A stretch of 64,000 nt of DNA from positions 18,024-82,023 of the forward strand of contig NZ_AOJL01000013.1 in assembly GCF_000337035.1 (NCBI RefSeq). Direction: 5' to 3'. The notes beneath the pieces are model-generated. The model was not told the origin of the DNA. It worked only from the letters and a program-made list of their open reading frames with translations, and ran no database searches. The DNA is from Halorubrum coriense DSM 10284. Lineage in GTDB: Archaea > Halobacteriota > Halobacteria > Halobacteriales > Haloferacaceae. Below, piece after piece: positions 45,789-54,779 of this stretch (its first letter is position 1; every line of letters starts with the position of its first letter). Position numbers and translations under genes: made by a program.

Positions 45789-46838
45789 TTACGCGTTGTC
45801 GCTGCCGTCAACGACGTCGTCGAGCGGCGTGGTCGGGAACAGCGCGTCGACGTCGGGATCCGAGTCGACGAGTCGATAGGCGGTCCCGTCGGGTTCGACG
45901 ACGCCGGCCTCGGCGAGGTGGTCGAGGTGCGAGAACGCCTCTCCGGGGCCGTGGAGTACGTGGATGTCTTCCAGCGAGCCGAACAACGCGGCTGACACCT
46001 CCCACGCGGTCGCCGACCCAGACTCGCCGAGGACCTCGATCACCCGGCGGGTCCGGTGGCGGTGGTGGTCGAGGATCGTCGCCGCCCGGCGGCTCGGCTC
46101 GTCGATCTGCCGGCGGTGCCCCGGGTGGGCGGCGTCGAAGTCGCGCGCGACGATCCGAGCGAGGCTCTCCGCGTACGCCGCGAGCGCGCCGTCGACGCGC
46201 ACGTCCGCGCCGCCGACGTTGGGAGTGTACTTCGGGAGCAGCGCGTCGCCGGTGAACGCCTCCTCGGTTGCGTCCGCGCCGGCGACGGGGTTGTGTTCCG
46301 GCACCGTCCGCGGGTCGAACGCGAAGCCGGAGAGCCCGGCAGTATGGCCCGGCAGGTGGAGCGCTTCGAGCGCGACGCCGCCGGCCTCGATAACGTCGCC
46401 GTCCGCGAACGTCGTCACGTCGGCCGGTCGTCCAGAGAGGTCGACGCTGACGGCGTCGAAAAAGTTGATCAGCCGCTTCTGGTCGGCGGCGGGCATCCCC
46501 CAGCGCTCGAACGTCTCGTGCTGGAGGTCACGGTCGGTAAACAGCGGGGTCTCCGTCCCGTCAACGAGGCCGGCGTCAGCCTCGTGGACGTACACGTCGG
46601 CGTCGCCTTCGGCTTGGACCTCGCCGGCGAGCCCCGCGTGGTCCGGGTGCCAGTGGGTGAGCACGACCGCGTCGACGTCGGCGAACGAAAGCCCGTAGTC
46701 GGCGAGGCCGCCGACCAACTCCTCTCGGACTCCGGGGAGCGCGACGCCGGTGTCGACGAGCGCGGTCGTCTCGCCGTCGAGCAGGTATACGTCGTTTTCT
46801 CCCTCGAAGACGGTGTTGCCGAGCTGGATCCGTTTCAC
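45789..46838 (-). CDS. Metallo-beta-lactamase fold hydrolase
   Basis: A 349-residue MBL-fold protein. The metal-binding HxHxDH motif is VVLTHWHPDHAG, followed by LHLPGHTAGLSGFAF and FTGDALLP. A C-terminal DNA-binding-like winged domain (IDEPSRRAATILDHHRHRTRRVIEVL, then SATAWEVSAALFG) matches the LACTB2-type C-terminal helix-turn-helix region. I use the GTG at 46838 (VKRIQLGNTVFEGEND). Substrate unknown; glyoxalase II or RNase roles are both possible. Confidence 0.9.
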   Translation of the reverse strand: MKRIQLGNTVFEGENDVYLLDGETTALVDTGVALPGVREELVGGLADYGLSFADVDAVVLTHWHPDHAGLAGEVQAEGDADVYVHEADAGLVDGTETPLFTDRDLQHETFERWGMPAADQKRLINFFDAVSVDLSGRPADVTTFADGDVIEAGGVALEALHLPGHTAGLSGFAFDPRTVPEHNPVAGADATEEAFTGDALLPKYTPNVGGADVRVDGALAAYAESLARIVARDFDAAHPGHRRQIDEPSRRAATILDHHRHRTRRVIEVLGESGSATAWEVSAALFGSLEDIHVLHGPGEAFSHLDHLAEAGVVEPDGTAYRLVDSDPDVDALFPTTPLDDVVDGSDNA

Positions 46839-46892
46839 ACAGCTACGTCGGCTGCCGGGCATTTCACCGTTTCCACCACGTCGCCAGCGCGA

Positions 46893-47921
46893 TCACTCGA
46901 CGTCGACGCCGGTGAACTCGAAACGGGCCCCGCCGTCGGGGCCGTCAGTGACGCCGACCGCCCAGCCGTGCGCTTCGGCGACCCGCTCGACGATGGCGAG
47001 GCCGAGGCCGGCCCCCTCCGGATTGGCCGTGTGGTCGCGCCCGAAGACCTCGTTGCGCTCGTCTTCGGGGATTCCGGGGCCGTTGTCCGCGACGTAGAAC
47101 CCGCTATCAAGATCGCCGACGGTGATTGTGACCGCCGGGCCCCCGTGCGAGACGGCGTTCCGCAGGAGATTCTCCAACAGCTGTTTGAGTCGGCTGCGGT
47201 CTGCGCGGATGGTTGCCGTCGCCTCCGCGCGCAGCGTCGTGTCTGCGGTCTCGACGCCCTGCCAGCACTCCTCGGTGACCGCGCCAAGGGCGACCGGTTC
47301 GAGCGACTCGACATCGACACCCTCGCGCGCCAGCGTCAGGAGGTCGTCGATGAGCGTTCCCATGCGGTCATGCGCCTTCGCGACCGCTTCGAGGTGTGGG
47401 GAGTCGTGCTCCTCACGAGCGAGTCCGAGGTACCCCTGAGCCACGTCCAGCGGGTTCCGGAGGTCGTGTGAGACGATGCTCGCGAACTCGTCGAGCCGCT
47501 CGTTCTGGCGCTGTAACTCGCGTTCCCGGTATTTCCGCTCGCTGATATCCCGGATCACACCGACTCGACCGAGCTCTTCCCCGTCGCCGAGGTCCGTCGG
47601 CCCGAACCGCATCTCCGCGGGGAACGGCTCGCCGTCGATCGGCTCGAACTCGTACTCGACTACCCCGGTGTTGTGGGCTGCCTCCCACATTTCGGTGTGC
47701 TCGCGTCGCGCCAGTCTCGCCGTCTCTTCGCTTCCCCAGTCGTAGGTGCCCGTGCCGAGGAACTTGTCCCGGTCGACGCCCTTCATCTCCGCGTACCGCT
47801 CGTTGACGTAGGCGACCGTCCCGTCGGAGCGGATGGCGTAGACGGCGTCGTCGAGCGACCCTAGGATCGTCTCGTACCGACTCAGATCCCGCGCTCGACG
47901 GTCCGGGTTACGGTCATCCAT
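46893..47921 (-). CDS. PAS domain sensor histidine kinase
   Basis: A 342-residue soluble kinase. A PAS domain (about residues 15-130) begins YETILGSLDDAVYAIRSDG and ends GVIRDISERKYRERE. The HisKA H-box is FASIVSHDLRNPLDVAQGYL. The ATPase domain has the N-box LLENLLRNAVSHGG, G1 VADNGPGIPEDER and G2 GAGLGLAIVERV. There is no membrane helix, so it senses a cytosolic signal. No response regulator is adjacent. Confidence 0.93.
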   Translation of the reverse strand: MDDRNPDRRARDLSRYETILGSLDDAVYAIRSDGTVAYVNERYAEMKGVDRDKFLGTGTYDWGSEETARLARREHTEMWEAAHNTGVVEYEFEPIDGEPFPAEMRFGPTDLGDGEELGRVGVIRDISERKYRERELQRQNERLDEFASIVSHDLRNPLDVAQGYLGLAREEHDSPHLEAVAKAHDRMGTLIDDLLTLAREGVDVESLEPVALGAVTEECWQGVETADTTLRAEATATIRADRSRLKQLLENLLRNAVSHGGPAVTITVGDLDSGFYVADNGPGIPEDERNEVFGRDHTANPEGAGLGLAIVERVAEAHGWAVGVTDGPDGGARFEFTGVDVE

Positions 47922-48103
47922 GGCACTTGCCGTCCAGTTTTGACCGACCGGTAAAAAGCCCTCGCTCGTCTGCCCGTGTCTCCCGACCGCGCAGGGGCCC
48001 GCTCTGACCACCGCACCGGTTCCCCAGCCGACCGACTTGAGGCCGTGACCTGCTGGCCAGATCGATCCGTTGAGGCTTTGCCCGTCCCGCCCGTTTCGGC
48101 CAC

Positions 48104-48481
48104 ATGGAGTATCAACCGGGCGTGTGTAACATCGGACCGACCCAGCAGCGACGGCGGCTCTTCCTCGGTGTCGGGTCGCTCGCGCTCGCCGCCGTGTTCG
48201 TGGCGGCGGTCGTCTCGTTCGCGTGGCCGCAGTGGTCGCTCATCCTCACGGTGTTCCCGCTATACGGCGCTGCCATGGGGGGGTTACAGTATCGCGAGCG
48301 CTTTTGTATTGGCTTCGCCGGCATGGGCGTCTTTGATGTCGGCGGCGGGACGAGCGAGATCCAGAACGAGGCGGCGCTCGCCGCTGACCGCAAGAAGGCG
48401 GTCAAGCTCAACCTGAAGGCGGTGGCGCTCGGCGCAGCCGGGACGGTCGCCGTCTACGTCGGCGCGGCCGTTCTTCTATAA
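48104..48481 (+). CDS. Small three-helix membrane protein, unknown function
   Basis: A 125-residue protein (MEYQPGVCNIGPTQQRRR). Hydrophobic helices span about residues 20-40, 44-62 and 100-123, with a soluble loop containing FCIGFAGMGVFDVGGGTSEI between. The N-terminal Cys and the GxGxFDVGGG segment are characteristic but unknown to me. It is divergent from the histidine kinase. No function assigned. Confidence 0.7.
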   Translation: MEYQPGVCNIGPTQQRRRLFLGVGSLALAAVFVAAVVSFAWPQWSLILTVFPLYGAAMGGLQYRERFCIGFAGMGVFDVGGGTSEIQNEAALAADRKKAVKLNLKAVALGAAGTVAVYVGAAVLL

Positions 48482-48706
48482 GAGACCGCGGACGCGTCGA
48501 TCGATACTGAGACACGACTGTTTGCGGATTGGCTGAGAACCGATCTGAAGCGTCAGAGATACCTCCAATCCTCCCCCGCCATAGACGGCTCCGTCCCGCT
48601 GTACACCGCCGCGATCCGTTCCGCCCCACGCGAGTCTCAGCCGCGGAATACTCACAAACGTGCGTATAGAAAAGCATTAGACCCGGCTCGGTGACCACAC
48701 AGATGA

Positions 48707-50968
48707 ATGAGTCTGTCCGATGCGGACCACGAGCTCGTGACCGCGGAGCTCGGTCGAGAGCCGACGGCGGCCGAGGCCGCGCTGTTCGAGAACCTCTGGA
48801 GCGAGCACTGCGCATACCGCTCCTCGCGACCCCTGCTGTCAGCGTTCGATAGTGAGGGCGACCAGGTCGTGGTCGGCCCCGGCGACGACGCCGCAGTCCT
48901 CGCGCTGCCCGAACCGGATGCGGCTAATGCGCCGGCGGCCGAGCGCGACGCCGACGACTACGGCGACACCTACGTCACCTTCGGCGTCGAGAGCCACAAC
49001 CACCCCTCCTTCGTCGACCCGTTCGACGGCGCGGCGACGGGGGTCGGCGGCATCGTCCGCGACACGATGAGCATGGGCGCGTACCCGATCGGGCTCCTCG
49101 ACTCGCTGTACTTCGGCGGCTTCGAGCGCGAGCGCTCGCGGTACCTCTTTGAGGGCGTCGTCGAGGGCATCTCCCACTACGGCAACTGTATCGGCGTCCC
49201 CACGGTCGGCGGCAGCGTCGCCTTCCACGGCGGCTACGAGGGGAACCCGCTCGTCAATGTCGCCTGCGTCGGCCTCACAAACGAGGACCGGCTCGTCACG
49301 GCGACCGCCCAGGAGCCGGGCAACAAGCTGGTCCTCGTCGGTAATGGCACCGGTCGCGATGGGCTCGGCGGCGCGTCCTTCGCGAGCGAGGACCTCGCCG
49401 AGGACGCCGAGACGGAGGATCGCCCCGCGGTCCAGGTGGGCGATCCGTACGCCGAGAAGCGCCTGATCGAGTGTAACGAGGCCCTCGTGGACGAGGGCCT
49501 CGTCCTGTCGGCTCGCGACCTCGGCGCGGCCGGCCTCGGCGGCGCCTCCTCCGAACTCGTCGCGAAGGGCGGGCTCGGCGCGCGGATCGACCTCGACGCG
49601 GTCCACCAGCGCGAGCCGAACATGAACGCCACGGAGATCCTGCTTGCCGAGAGCCAAGAGCGGATGTGCTACGAGGTCGAGCCCGCCGACGTCGAGCGCG
49701 TCGCCGCCCTCGCGGAGCGGTTCGACCTCGGCTGCTCTGTCATCGGCGAGGTGACCGACGGGAACTACGTCTGCGAGTTCGCCGGCGACGCGGGCGCAGA
49801 GGCCGAGGCCGTCGTCGACGCCGACGCCGAGTTCCTCGCCGACGGCGCGCCGATGAACGACCTCCCGAGCGAGCCGCCGAGCGAGCCCGACCAGGACCTC
49901 CCCACCGACGAGCCCCCGCTCGACGAGGCGGTCGCGGCCGTCCTCGCGGCCCCCTCCACCGCGAGCAAGCGCTGGGTGTACCGCCAGTACGACCACGAGG
50001 TCGGGACGCGCACGGCGCTGAAGCCCGGCGACGACGCCGCGCTGCTCGCGATCCGCGAGACCGAGCCGGACGACGAGCGCGACGCGGATGACGAACCCGC
50101 CGCGGGGGGCGACGGCGTCGGCCTCGCGCTCGCCTCGGGCGCGAACCCGAAATGGACCACGGTCGCACCGTACGAGGGGGCCCGGGCGGTGGCGTTAGAG
50201 AACGCGACGAACCTCGCCGCGACCGGCGCGGTCCCGCTCGCCGCGGTCGACTGCCTCAACGGCGGCAACCCGGAGAAGCCGGACGTGTACGGCGCGTTCG
50301 AGGGGATCGTCGACGGCCTCGCGGACGCCTGCGCCGCGCTCGACACGCCCGTCGTCGGCGGCAACGTCTCGCTGTACAACGACAGCGTCGAGGGGCCCAT
50401 CCCGCCGACGCCGACGTTGGCGGTGTTGGGTACGACGCGAGGGTACGACGCCCCGCCCGCCGCGCTTGACGACGACCGCGCGGCTGACTCCGAGCTCCTG
50501 CTCGTCGGTTCCGGGGGCGACGCGCTTGGCGGCTCCGAGTACCTCGCACACGCCGGCGGCAGCGACCGGTTCCCGACCTTGCCCGACGAGTCCGGCGGCG
50601 CGGACGACCTCGGCGGTCTCGTTGCGTCGCTGGCGGCGGCCGCGCGCCACGAGTCGACGCTCGCGGCCCACGACGTGAGCGAGGGCGGGCTCGCGGTCGC
50701 GCTCGCCGAGCTGGTGACCGACGACGCCGGCGTCGACGCGACGCTCCCCGACCGCGTCGCGACCTTCGACGAGACGCCCGGCCGCCTTCTCGTCCAGACG
50801 ACCGACCCCGAGGCCGTCGCGACCGCGGCGGGCGACCTCCCGGTCTTCCGCCTCGGCGCCGTGACGACTGACGGAACCCTCTCGTTGACCGTCGACGACG
50901 AGTCGGTCGCGCTCTCGGCCGAGGCGGTGCGCGACCACCGCGACGTGATCGACCGCGAACTCGCCTGA
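48707..50968 (+). CDS. purL: Phosphoribosylformylglycinamidine synthase subunit PurL
   Basis: A 753-residue ATP-dependent amide transferase of purine synthesis. It has [62 protein letters not shown], and in the second half [47 protein letters not shown] and [13 protein letters not shown]. The protein is slightly longer than bacterial small PurL, with an acidic insertion at about residues 385-400. PurQ and PurS partners are not in this window. A 225-base non-coding gap precedes it. Confidence 0.95.
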   Translation: MSLSDADHELVTAELGREPTAAEAALFENLWSEHCAYRSSRPLLSAFDSEGDQVVVGPGDDAAVLALPEPDAANAPAAERDADDYGDTYVTFGVESHNHPSFVDPFDGAATGVGGIVRDTMSMGAYPIGLLDSLYFGGFERERSRYLFEGVVEGISHYGNCIGVPTVGGSVAFHGGYEGNPLVNVACVGLTNEDRLVTATAQEPGNKLVLVGNGTGRDGLGGASFASEDLAEDAETEDRPAVQVGDPYAEKRLIECNEALVDEGLVLSARDLGAAGLGGASSELVAKGGLGARIDLDAVHQREPNMNATEILLAESQERMCYEVEPADVERVAALAERFDLGCSVIGEVTDGNYVCEFAGDAGAEAEAVVDADAEFLADGAPMNDLPSEPPSEPDQDLPTDEPPLDEAVAAVLAAPSTASKRWVYRQYDHEVGTRTALKPGDDAALLAIRETEPDDERDADDEPAAGGDGVGLALASGANPKWTTVAPYEGARAVALENATNLAATGAVPLAAVDCLNGGNPEKPDVYGAFEGIVDGLADACAALDTPVVGGNVSLYNDSVEGPIPPTPTLAVLGTTRGYDAPPAALDDDRAADSELLLVGSGGDALGGSEYLAHAGGSDRFPTLPDESGGADDLGGLVASLAAAARHESTLAAHDVSEGGLAVALAELVTDDAGVDATLPDRVATFDETPGRLLVQTTDPEAVATAAGDLPVFRLGAVTTDGTLSLTVDDESVALSAEAVRDHRDVIDRELA

Positions 50969-51059
50969 GACCCCTCCGACGCGGGGTATGGGCAGCGAGC
51001 CGACGCGGCGTCTGCCCGCGTGCGCCCGATTTCGACCGTTCGAGAGCGAGCGATACGTT

Positions 51060-51075
51060 TTTAGGCACTCCTAAA
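51060..51075. promoter_or_regulatory. DtxR/IdeR-like palindrome overlapping promoter of ABC ATPase gene
   Basis: A perfect 6-base inverted repeat, TTTAGG-CACT-CCTAAA, 53 bases upstream of the ABC ATPase ATG, placed inside a T-rich TATA-like segment (ACGTTTTTAGG). The half-site TTAGG/CCTAA is the core of DtxR-family iron or manganese operators in bacteria and archaea. It suggests metal-dependent repression. Confidence 0.6.
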
Positions 51076-51128
51076 GTACGTGGCGCCAACAGCGGGACGC
51101 CGGCCAATCCGGTGCCCGCCTCTCATCG

Positions 51129-52316
51129 ATGGCATCCACGGAACCAGTCGGCACGACGCGCTCGACCGAGTCGGACGACGCGAACGCCGATCGACCGGAC
51201 GACTCCGCGACTGACCACCGAGCGAGCGCCGCCGCCGACGACGGGGCGACCGCTGTCGCGGACCCCGTCCTGTCGCTGTCGAACGTGACGAAGGCGTTCG
51301 GCCCCGAGACCGCCGTCGAGGATGTCTCGCTCGACGTGCGGTCCGGCGAGCTGCTGACGTTCCTCGGCCCCTCCGGCTGCGGTAAGACGACGACGCTGCG
51401 CACCATCGCCGGCCTCGAAGAGCCGACCGACGGGCAGATCGCGCTCGGCGACGAGGTCGTCGCCGGCGACGGGGCGTTCGTCCCGCCGGAGCAGCGCGAC
51501 GTGGGCATCGTCTTCCAGAACTTCGCGCTGTTCCCCCACCTCACCGTCCGCGAGAACATCGCGTTCGGGCTGACCGACGCCGACGCGGCCGCGAGCGAGT
51601 CGCGCGTCGACGAGCTGCTCGAACTCGTCGAGATGACCGACCACGGCGAGAAGACGCCCGACCAGCTCTCCGGCGGCCAGAAGCAGCGCGTCGCGCTCGC
51701 GCGCTCGCTCGCCCCAGAGCCCGAGGTGCTCCTCTTAGACGAGCCGTTCTCGAACCTCGACGTGCGCCTCCGCGTCGAGATGCGCGAGGAGGTCCGCCGC
51801 ATCCTGAAGCAAGCCGGCGTCACCGCCATCTCGGTCACGCACGACCAGGAGGAGGCGCTCTCCATCTCCGACCGCGTCGCGGTGATGAACGGCGGCCAGA
51901 TCGAGCAGGTCGGTCGCCCCGAGTCCGTCTTCGAGCGTCCCGAGTCGAAGTTCGTCGCCTCCTTCCTCGGGCGGGCGTCGTTCCTCGAAGGCGAGCTCCG
52001 TGACGGGAAGGTCGACACCGGTATCGGGCGCTTCGACGCCGTCACGCTGGAGGGGTACGACACCGTCTACGACGGCGCGCCCGTCGACGTGCTCGTCCGG
52101 CCCGACGACCTCCGCGCGACGCCTGCGAGCCCCGACCTCGCCGACGGCGTCGTCACCTCGCGGCAGTACGTCGGCCCGTCGTTCGTCTACCGGGTCGAGC
52201 TCGACTCCGGCGAGGCGGTCCACTGCCTCCACAACCACGTCGAGGAGTTCGACCTCGACGTGCCCGTCTCCTTGGAGCTCACCGCGGACCATCCGCTCGC
52301 CTGGTACCCGCGGTAA
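51129..52316 (+). CDS. ABC transporter ATPase of the CUT1/iron type (FbpC/PotA-like)
   Basis: A 395-residue ATPase. After an acidic disordered N-terminus of about 45 residues it has Walker A GPSGCGKTTTLRT, signature LSGGQKQRVALAR, Walker B VLLLDEPFSNLDVRLR and the D-loop/H-loop SVTHDQEEALS. A C-terminal TOBE domain follows from about 290 (VDVLVRPDDLRATPASPDLADGVV). No permease or binding protein is adjacent, so it must act with components encoded elsewhere. The DtxR-like operator upstream points to ferric iron. Confidence 0.9.
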   Translation: MASTEPVGTTRSTESDDANADRPDDSATDHRASAAADDGATAVADPVLSLSNVTKAFGPETAVEDVSLDVRSGELLTFLGPSGCGKTTTLRTIAGLEEPTDGQIALGDEVVAGDGAFVPPEQRDVGIVFQNFALFPHLTVRENIAFGLTDADAAASESRVDELLELVEMTDHGEKTPDQLSGGQKQRVALARSLAPEPEVLLLDEPFSNLDVRLRVEMREEVRRILKQAGVTAISVTHDQEEALSISDRVAVMNGGQIEQVGRPESVFERPESKFVASFLGRASFLEGELRDGKVDTGIGRFDAVTLEGYDTVYDGAPVDVLVRPDDLRATPASPDLADGVVTSRQYVGPSFVYRVELDSGEAVHCLHNHVEEFDLDVPVSLELTADHPLAWYPR

Positions 52317-52367
52317 GCGAGTCGCTGGCGACTCGGTGATCGAATAAAACCCGACGAGCGACGGCGT

Positions 52368-52517
52368 TCAGAAGGTCGCGAGGAACGGCACGGCGTACGC
52401 GAGCAGCAGGCCGACGAGCGTGACGGCCGCGCCGATGCCGACTTCGCGGCCGCCGAACTCCTGCATCGGGGCGGTCACGCGCTTGTCCGGATCGGGCTCG
52501 TGGGAGTGGTCGTCCAT
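52368..52517 (-). CDS. 49-residue single-helix membrane protein
   Basis: A small protein (MDDHSHEPDPDKRVTAPMQE) with one C-terminal membrane helix, VGIGAAVTLVGLLLAYAVPFLATF. The N-terminus is acidic and His-rich. I recall very similar short haloarchaeal proteins as a DUF family; function unknown. The start is the internal ATG at 52517; the longer frame upstream is not protein-like. Confidence 0.72.
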   Translation of the reverse strand: MDDHSHEPDPDKRVTAPMQEFGGREVGIGAAVTLVGLLLAYAVPFLATF

Positions 52518-52591
52518 GTTTTCGGATGTGACTGGGAGATACATAAGCGCACCTGAATGGCCCCGTCTGATCGGAGACAGACTCGCTTCCG

Positions 52592-53113
52592 TCACTCTGC
52601 GAGCGACTCCAACTTCTCGACGATCCTCGTATACACGTCCGGCGCGACGTACCAGCCCCGATCGACCATCGCGTCGACGGTGTCACGCCCCGCCGCAGTC
52701 GAGAGCGCGCCGTCCCTCACGGCGGCGAGGACGAGGTACGCAGTCCCCCGCGTCTCGATGTCCTCAACCTCGGCCGCGGAGCGACTGGCGGACTCGTCCA
52801 TCACGGCGACCGCGTCGCGAGCGTCCGCACAGGCGAGGACCGTAACGTCGGCGTCGCTCAGCCCCGGATGCCGCGCGAGCCGCGTCGCGACCGCAGAGCC
52901 GTCAGTATCGACCGCGACGACGTCGATGAGGCCGTTCTCCACGGCGCGCTCGATCCGACGCGCGTCGTCGTATCCCTGCTCGACGCCGGCGGTCACGACC
53001 TCGTGATAGACGGCCTCCGGGATGACTCGCGGCTCGTCCAGCGCCTCGACTACGCCGAGCCCCTCCGCCTTCGCGAGATAGATCAGCGGGGTGGCGTCGA
53101 ACGCCCAGCTCAC
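52592..53113 (-). CDS. PIN-domain (DUF3368-type) toxin
   Basis: A 173-residue PIN-like nuclease starting at GTG 53113 (VSWAFDATPLIYLAKAE). Acidic site residues are in FDATPLIYLAK, VIPEAVYHEVV, GLSDADVTVLACA and VMDESASRS. DUF3368/PIN toxins are paired with UPF0175 antitoxins. Here the antitoxin C-terminus ends 4 bases into this gene, in the normal coupled order, but the antitoxin gene is split by an insertion, so the status of the toxin is uncertain. Confidence 0.85.
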   Translation of the reverse strand: MSWAFDATPLIYLAKAEGLGVVEALDEPRVIPEAVYHEVVTAGVEQGYDDARRIERAVENGLIDVVAVDTDGSAVATRLARHPGLSDADVTVLACADARDAVAVMDESASRSAAEVEDIETRGTAYLVLAAVRDGALSTAAGRDTVDAMVDRGWYVAPDVYTRIVEKLESLAE

Positions 53114-53226
53114 AGCTCGTCGAGATCCGCTTCGAGATGATCAGACGAGACCCACGCGTCGTCGGCGTCCCCGGCGAGGCGCGCGAACTCCCACACCGAT
53201 ACGTCCGCGAGTTCGGCGGCCTTTAT
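53110..53226 (-). pseudogene. UPF0175 antitoxin, C-terminal fragment
   Basis: Residues KAAELADVSVWEFARLAG are the UPF0175 domain's conserved core, and DDAWVSSDHLEADLDEL is the usual C-terminus. On the minus strand the frame continues upstream only into the IS element. Joined to the fragment at 54583-54759 it would restore a normal antitoxin of about 85 residues, reading ...GELTLV then (I)KAAEL. Its stop overlaps the toxin's GTG start. Confidence 0.88.
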
Positions 53227-54582
53227 CAGCGGACAAGGCGAATACCCCGAGGCTTGACCTCGGGGATGAAGCCGACGACTCGTAATACAAATCATTAACT
53301 CAACATATCTATAATCATAAGACAGCGATGGAACACAGTCACCGCTACCGCGCCTACCCGACACAAGAGGTAGCGGAGGGGCTGGAACACCATCTTAACG
53401 TTCATCGCCAACTCTACAACCACGTCCGCTGGGACTACGAAAACAGTCCAGAGGACGACAAGCCGACTGAGTACGACCAGAACAACAAACTCCCCGAGTG
53501 GAAGCAGAAGTGGCCCGTATTCAGCGAGTTACACTCGAAGGCTGCCCAAGCTACCGTTGCTCGCTTCCACCGCAACCTCTCGGACCTACGCAAAAAGAAA
53601 GAGAAGGGGTACAACGTCGGTCGGCTCAAGCGGCAAGCACCCACCGAGTACCGAAGCGTGACGTACAACCAGTCTGGTTTCAACCTCGATGAAAAGAGGG
53701 GCCGAGACAGGTTCGCCTACGTCCGCTTCAGCAAAATCGGGTGGGTGAAAATCCGGTATCACCGTCCCATTCCCGACCACGCCATCATCAAAGAAGTCAC
53801 GTTCAAGAAGGAAACGACCGGCGAGTGGTTCGTCTCCTTCGGGTTGGGAACCGACGACTCCGACCTGCCCGAGAAACCCGACGTGGACTCGCTCGGCGCG
53901 AGCAACAGCGTTGGAATCGACCTCGGTATCCAGAACTACATCCACACCAGTGACGGCAAGACCGTGGACTGGCTCGATCTCGAAGACGAGTACGAACGCC
54001 TTCGCCGTGAACAGCGCAAGTTGTCACGGAAGGAGATGGAGTCGAGCAACTACGAGAAGCAACGCCGAAAAGTAGCGAAGGTCAAGCGTCACATCAAGCG
54101 GAAGGTGCTTGATTACCAGCACAAGATAACGACGTGGCTCGTCCGCGAGTACGACGCCGTATTCGTTGAAGACTTGGACGTGAAGGAGATGCTTGAACAG
54201 TCGCATAACGCTCGGAACAAGCAGGATGCGGCGTGGCGACAGTTCACCACACTGCTTGAATACAAAGCTGACCTGTACGGTTGTCACGTCAAACAGGTCG
54301 AAGCGCGAGGCACAACCAAAGAGTGTGCGTCGTGTGGTGTGGAAACAGCGAAACCCATCTTGGTACGGGAACACTCCTGCCCGTCGTGCGGATTCGAGAC
54401 GGACAGGGATGCGAACGCAGCGATGAATGTCTTGCAACGCGGCTTTTCTGAGTTAGGGCTGGGATGGCCCGAAGATACGCCCGTGGAGACTGTGACCGCT
54501 ACGGACACGACTCACTTCGAGTCCGTGTCTGCAAGTCACGTCGTAGAAACGGGAAGCCTCGGGGCTTGACCCCGAGGCGATT
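53227..54582 (+). mobile_element. TnpB-only IS200/IS605-type element inserted in antitoxin gene
   Basis: About 1.36 kb between the two antitoxin fragments. Each end has a stem-loop with 8-base arms and the same loop CTTGA. At the left the arms are CCCCGAGG at 53245-53252 and CCTCGGGG at 53258-53265. At the right they are CCTCGGGG at 54557-54564 and CCCCGAGG at 54570-54577. After the left hairpin comes GATGAAGCCGAC, shared with other ends in this window. The left flank TTTAT (53222-53226) is a plausible target motif. There is no terminal repeat of target sequence and no tnpA, so it is non-autonomous for transposition. Confidence 0.88.
53328..54569 (+). CDS. tnpB: RNA-guided nuclease TnpB
   Basis: A 413-residue TnpB with an intact RuvC-like site: GIDLG (RuvC-I Asp), VFVEDLDVKEM (RuvC-II Glu) and TDRDANAAMNVL (RuvC-III Asp). 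The zinc ribbon is CASCGVETAKPI then CPSCGFETD. The N-terminus MEHSHRYRAYPTQEV is the usual WED/REC start. Its stop lies inside the right-end hairpin, where the guide RNA is expected to be processed. It probably cleaves donor sites that match its guide, aiding element persistence. Confidence 0.93.
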   Translation: MEHSHRYRAYPTQEVAEGLEHHLNVHRQLYNHVRWDYENSPEDDKPTEYDQNNKLPEWKQKWPVFSELHSKAAQATVARFHRNLSDLRKKKEKGYNVGRLKRQAPTEYRSVTYNQSGFNLDEKRGRDRFAYVRFSKIGWVKIRYHRPIPDHAIIKEVTFKKETTGEWFVSFGLGTDDSDLPEKPDVDSLGASNSVGIDLGIQNYIHTSDGKTVDWLDLEDEYERLRREQRKLSRKEMESSNYEKQRRKVAKVKRHIKRKVLDYQHKITTWLVREYDAVFVEDLDVKEMLEQSHNARNKQDAAWRQFTTLLEYKADLYGCHVKQVEARGTTKECASCGVETAKPILVREHSCPSCGFETDRDANAAMNVLQRGFSELGLGWPEDTPVETVTATDTTHFESVSASHVVETGSLGA

Positions 54583-54600
54583 CACCAGCGTGAGCTCCCC
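54440..54600 (+). ncRNA. Predicted omega RNA of the tnpB element
   Basis: By analogy with characterised TnpB systems, the guide RNA is made from the 3' end of tnpB through the right-end hairpin (54557-54577). It continues into about 16-20 bases of flanking DNA beginning near 54583 (CACCAGCGTGAGCTCC), which would be the guide. This guide matches the antitoxin gene itself. RNA ends cannot be fixed from sequence. Confidence 0.4.
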
Positions 54601-54759
54601 GTCGGCGAAGCGTTCCAGTGCGTGCTCGCGTCGCCACGCTTCGAGCCCCTCCGAGAGGAGCTTTCGCACCGCCGTGCTCCGGTCAAGGCGCTCCTCGTCG
54701 AGGTAGGCTTCGAGTTCCGCTTCGAGGTCGTCGGGGACTCGCGTGGAGATAGTGGGCAC
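54583..54759 (-). pseudogene. UPF0175 antitoxin, N-terminal RHH fragment
   Basis: From GTG 54759 the fragment reads VPTISTRVPDDLEAELEAYL, an RHH DNA-binding start, then RSTAVRKLLSEGLEAWRREHALERFADGELTLV. After that the frame runs into the IS element and would add unrelated residues before a stop at 54499. The DNA-binding half might still be made and repress its own promoter, but the toxin-binding half is lost. Only about 20 bases separate its start from the mini-element at 54780. Confidence 0.88.
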
Positions 54760-54779
54760 GCTGTTTGCTATCTTTCTTC

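Noticed and set aside
53245..53265. Left hairpin of the TnpB element as a transcription terminator or CRISPR-like repeat
   Set aside because: The same structure occurs at the right end with swapped arms and the same loop, and at related element ends. This marks it as a transposon end.
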